From an uncultured Collinsella sp. (lineage in GTDB: Bacteria; Actinomycetota; Coriobacteriia; Coriobacteriales; Coriobacteriaceae), in assembly GCA_902465105.1 (NCBI GenBank), contig CABQLM010000080.1:1-7206 (forward strand): 7,206 nt of DNA, in the 5' to 3' direction. A program made the position numbers and the translations under genes. Of this stretch, positions 5,366-7,206 are shown piece after piece. Every line of letters begins with the position of its first letter. Within the stretch, counting starts at the first letter, position 1. Under the pieces are notes generated by a model, which was given only the letters and a program-made list of their open reading frames with translations, was not told where the DNA came from and searched no databases.

Positions 5366-5371
5366 TATACT
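5366..5371 (+). promoter_or_regulatory. Candidate -10 box placing transcription start at the ATG of the regulator
   Basis: TATACT (5 of 6 to consensus) ends 6 bases before the ATG at 5378. Transcription would begin on or next to that A, giving a leaderless mRNA, which fits the absence of any Shine-Dalgarno there. No good -35 hexamer is seen 16-18 bases upstream. Confidence 0.45.
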
Positions 5372-5377
5372 GATGCC

Positions 5378-6316
5378 ATGCGAAACATGGATCACATAGA
5401 ATTGCACCGCGGAGGACGCGAGGAAGCGTTTCCCGAGACCGCCGAAGACTGGCCCTATATTGCCGAACGCGCAGAATTCGCTCGCTATCCGGGCAATTCC
5501 GTCCCCTGGCACTGGCATTCCGAAGTTGAGCTTTTCTACATGGAGCAGGGAGCGATTGACTATCGAACGCGCGCGGCTCATGAGCACGTACGCTTTGAGG
5601 AAGGGTCCGCCGGCTTTATCAACGGCGGCGTTTTGCACAGCACGCTGCAATCACCCAATTCGGCGCCAGCCATTCAAATGCTGCATATCTTTCAGCCGTC
5701 GATGCTCGGCGATCCCGCGGGACGTCTCCAAAAGCGTTACATCAACCCATTGCTTCAATGTCGAGGCGTCGATGTGCTCAAATGGTCGCCCACCAATCCC
5801 GACGATATGCCCTTTATCGATTTGCTGAAGAGCTCCTTTAGCCACGACCTTCAACGGCCGCAGAACGAGATGGCGCTTCGAAATAGTTTGTCAGAGCTCT
5901 GGATTCAGATTAACGCCAAGGCCGAACCGCTCTTTTCTTCCGACGGCGCCTCCTGGATGACCAGCCGCGACGTACAGTTCAAGGCAATCCTGGACTTTAT
6001 CCGCGCAAACTATGCAGCCGCTATAGATGTGCCTCAGATGGCATCTGCAGCCGGCGTAAGCGAAAGAGAGTGTTACCGCATTATCGAAACTTGTGCAGGA
6101 ACGACCCCGGCGGCATATCTACGCGCATACCGCATAAACCGTGCTTGCGAACTTTTGGCACACACCACGCGAACGGTACAGACAGTCGCGCGCCAATGCG
6201 GATTTATAACAGCGAGCCATCTTGGCCAGGTATTTAAAGAACAAATGGGGTGCACTCCTTCGAGCTATCGAGCAGCGAGGCAGAATCTCGATAGCACCAG
6301 GCAGAAATCCCGCTAG
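5378..6316 (+). CDS. AraC/XylS-family transcriptional regulator with N-terminal cupin
   Basis: A 312-residue DNA-binding regulator. The N-terminal half is a cupin-type sensor domain: PWHWHSEVELFYMEQG (43-58) holds the typical His pair (His45, His47), and NGGVLHST (82-89) is the second cupin motif. The C-terminal ~110 residues carry two helix-turn-helix units: one around 217-236 (IDVPQMASAAGVSERECY) and one around 265-290 (VQTVARQCGF..SHLGQVFKEQMG), then the family's closing TPSSYR (293-298). Such proteins usually activate genes for sugar or small-molecule use in response to a bound ligand; the ligand here is not evident. The ATG at 5378 has no Shine-Dalgarno but a -10-like TATACT just ahead, suggesting leaderless translation; Met4 (5387) is an alternative start. 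A HAD phosphatase follows 56 bases downstream on the same strand and may be a target or simply a neighbour. Confidence 0.9.
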   Translation: MRNMDHIELHRGGREEAFPETAEDWPYIAERAEFARYPGNSVPWHWHSEVELFYMEQGAIDYRTRAAHEHVRFEEGSAGFINGGVLHSTLQSPNSAPAIQMLHIFQPSMLGDPAGRLQKRYINPLLQCRGVDVLKWSPTNPDDMPFIDLLKSSFSHDLQRPQNEMALRNSLSELWIQINAKAEPLFSSDGASWMTSRDVQFKAILDFIRANYAAAIDVPQMASAAGVSERECYRIIETCAGTTPAAYLRAYRINRACELLAHTTRTVQTVARQCGFITASHLGQVFKEQMGCTPSSYRAARQNLDSTRQKSR

Positions 6317-6357
6317 CCCTTCTTCTGTCACTGCATCAAACTTGCAGGCAAACAACA

Positions 6358-6365
6358 GAGAGGAG
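6358..6365 (+). promoter_or_regulatory. Shine-Dalgarno of the HAD phosphatase gene
   Basis: GAGAGGAG lies 7 bases before the ATG at 6373, a canonical arrangement that supports that start. Confidence 0.8.
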
Positions 6366-6372
6366 CAATCAT

Positions 6373-7182
6373 ATGAAGCACTTTGACCATATCGTATTTG
6401 ACGTTGATGGGACATTGGCAGATACAGAAGAAAGCGTTCTGTCATCGCTTGTCCAGATTGTTCAAGAAGAAACCGGCAAAACGCTTCCCCGACACGAGCT
6501 TGACTTTGCCCTCGGCATACCCGGCAAGGATGCCCTTGAGAAACTTGGGATCTACTCGCAGGCAACGTTGGATCGCTGGTGCCAAGTTGCCGCCAGCTTT
6601 AAAAGCACCATCAGCGTGTTTCCCGGCTTGCACGAAGTTATCGCAACACTCTCCGACAACGGCTGCAAACTTGGCATCGTCTCCTCACGTGCGCACGACG
6701 AATACGCAGAAGAAATTGCACCCCTTGGCTTCGATAAGTATTTTGAGCACATCATCCTTGTCGAAGACACAACCGAACATAAACCCGCACCCGCACCCAT
6801 GCTCGAATATCTCCGGCGTACGGGCGCGAATCCTGGCAACGTCGTCTACGTTGGCGACACCGTCTACGACGAACAATGCGCAACTTCGGCAGGGGTCAGT
6901 TTTGCCAGAGCGGCATGGGGATCACACCAAGACATCCCAAACGCCACCTACAACCTCAAAACCCCCAACGACCTGCTAACCCTAACAACCAAGAAACCCC
7001 CGCGCCCCACCCTTTCAGCCCCAACGCCACAAGGGCGACGACCTCGAGTAGGTCAACCTGGGAGGGACGAGGGCTTAGTTCCCCAATCTTTCCGCAGGGG
7101 GCAAAAAGCAACGTCTTATTTTTCCGACACTAACGCCACAAGGGCGATTGAGCAGGACGGTTTGGGCGGGTCCCGTACTTAG
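6373..7182 (+). CDS. HAD-IA family phosphatase (phosphoglycolate phosphatase-like) with a repeat-encoded tail
   Basis: Cytoplasmic haloacid-dehalogenase-type hydrolase, nearest in look to phosphoglycolate/pyrophosphate phosphatases (Gph, PpaX) and beta-phosphoglucomutases. All four motifs are present: DVDGT (10-14) with nucleophile Asp10 and acid/base Asp12; motif II Ser104/105 in GIVSSR; motif III Lys137 in EHKPAPAP; motif IV GDTVYD (161-166) with Asp162 and Asp166. A helical cap (about 18-80) follows motif I, as in subclass IA. The fold should finish near residue 204 (NDLLTL), giving a usual length of 205-215. The frame instead runs on to 269, and residues from about 217 are encoded by two degenerate DNA repeats, with the stop inside the second. 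That tail is Pro/Arg/Gly-rich and probably not part of the enzyme. Substrate cannot be assigned. Downstream of the AraC-type gene by 56 bases. Confidence 0.88.
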   Translation: MKHFDHIVFDVDGTLADTEESVLSSLVQIVQEETGKTLPRHELDFALGIPGKDALEKLGIYSQATLDRWCQVAASFKSTISVFPGLHEVIATLSDNGCKLGIVSSRAHDEYAEEIAPLGFDKYFEHIILVEDTTEHKPAPAPMLEYLRRTGANPGNVVYVGDTVYDEQCATSAGVSFARAAWGSHQDIPNATYNLKTPNDLLTLTTKKPPRPTLSAPTPQGRRPRVGQPGRDEGLVPQSFRRGQKATSYFSDTNATRAIEQDGLGGSRT

Positions 7183-7202
7183 TTTCCAAAATCATTCCGC
7201 AG
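7023..7202. repeat. Two degenerate repeat units about 109 bases apart at the right edge
   Basis: AACGCCACAAGGGCGA occurs exactly at 7023-7038 and 7132-7147. Each copy continues through a diverged middle to a matching end: CTTAGTTCCCCAATCTTTCCGCAG (split here as 7074-7085 and 7086-7097) and its variant at 7178-7202. Unit lengths are 75 and 71 bases. The array may continue past the window. The first unit also has a small dyad, GACCT (7040-7044) with AGGTC (7050-7054). The units supply the last ~50 codons of the HAD gene. Interspersed repeat; family not identified. Confidence 0.7.
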
Positions 7203-7206
7203 CGCG

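Overview
The window looks like chromosomal DNA from a high-GC anaerobic actinobacterium of the Coriobacteriia, with Collinsella or a close relative my best guess. The basis is gene content, codon use, GTG/TTG starts and the style of the interspersed palindromic repeats; no rRNA or marker gene is present to confirm it. It holds five confident genes, one weak small ORF, and two repeat-rich stretches at the ends.

Left end (1-755): no credible gene. It holds a palindrome at the very edge, a cluster of GGGAC-type repeats with a near-perfect 24-bp-arm hairpin, two further hairpins, a MITE-like inverted-repeat element (534-654), and a rho-independent terminator for the operon to its right. Minus-strand operon (3753 to 756): a BceA/LolD/MacB-type ABC ATPase translationally overlapped with a ten-helix BceB/FtsX-type permease carrying a large extracytoplasmic domain. 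This is the layout of peptide-antibiotic sensing and resistance transporters, but no two-component partner lies in the window.

Divergent from it, across a 148-bp intergenic region packed with dyads, is the most notable gene (3902-4888, TTG start). It encodes one 328-residue protein with an N-terminal MutT/NudG-like Nudix hydrolase and a C-terminal Vsr T:G mismatch endonuclease, joined by an acidic/Ala then strongly basic linker. Because some NudG enzymes destroy 5-methyl-dCTP and Vsr repairs the T:G mismatch left by 5-methylcytosine deamination, the fusion suggests one polypeptide that lowers mutation from methylated or damaged bases at both the nucleotide-pool and the DNA step. That coupling is inference.

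Right part (4889-7206): a 489-bp region with a conserved 25-bp motif, also found inside the MITE-like element at the left end, and a small ORF of doubtful reality. Then comes an AraC/XylS-family regulator that appears to start leaderless, and a HAD-IA phosphatase with a clean Shine-Dalgarno. The HAD reading frame runs about 65 residues past the normal end of the fold into two degenerate ~110-bp-spaced repeat units that reach the window edge.
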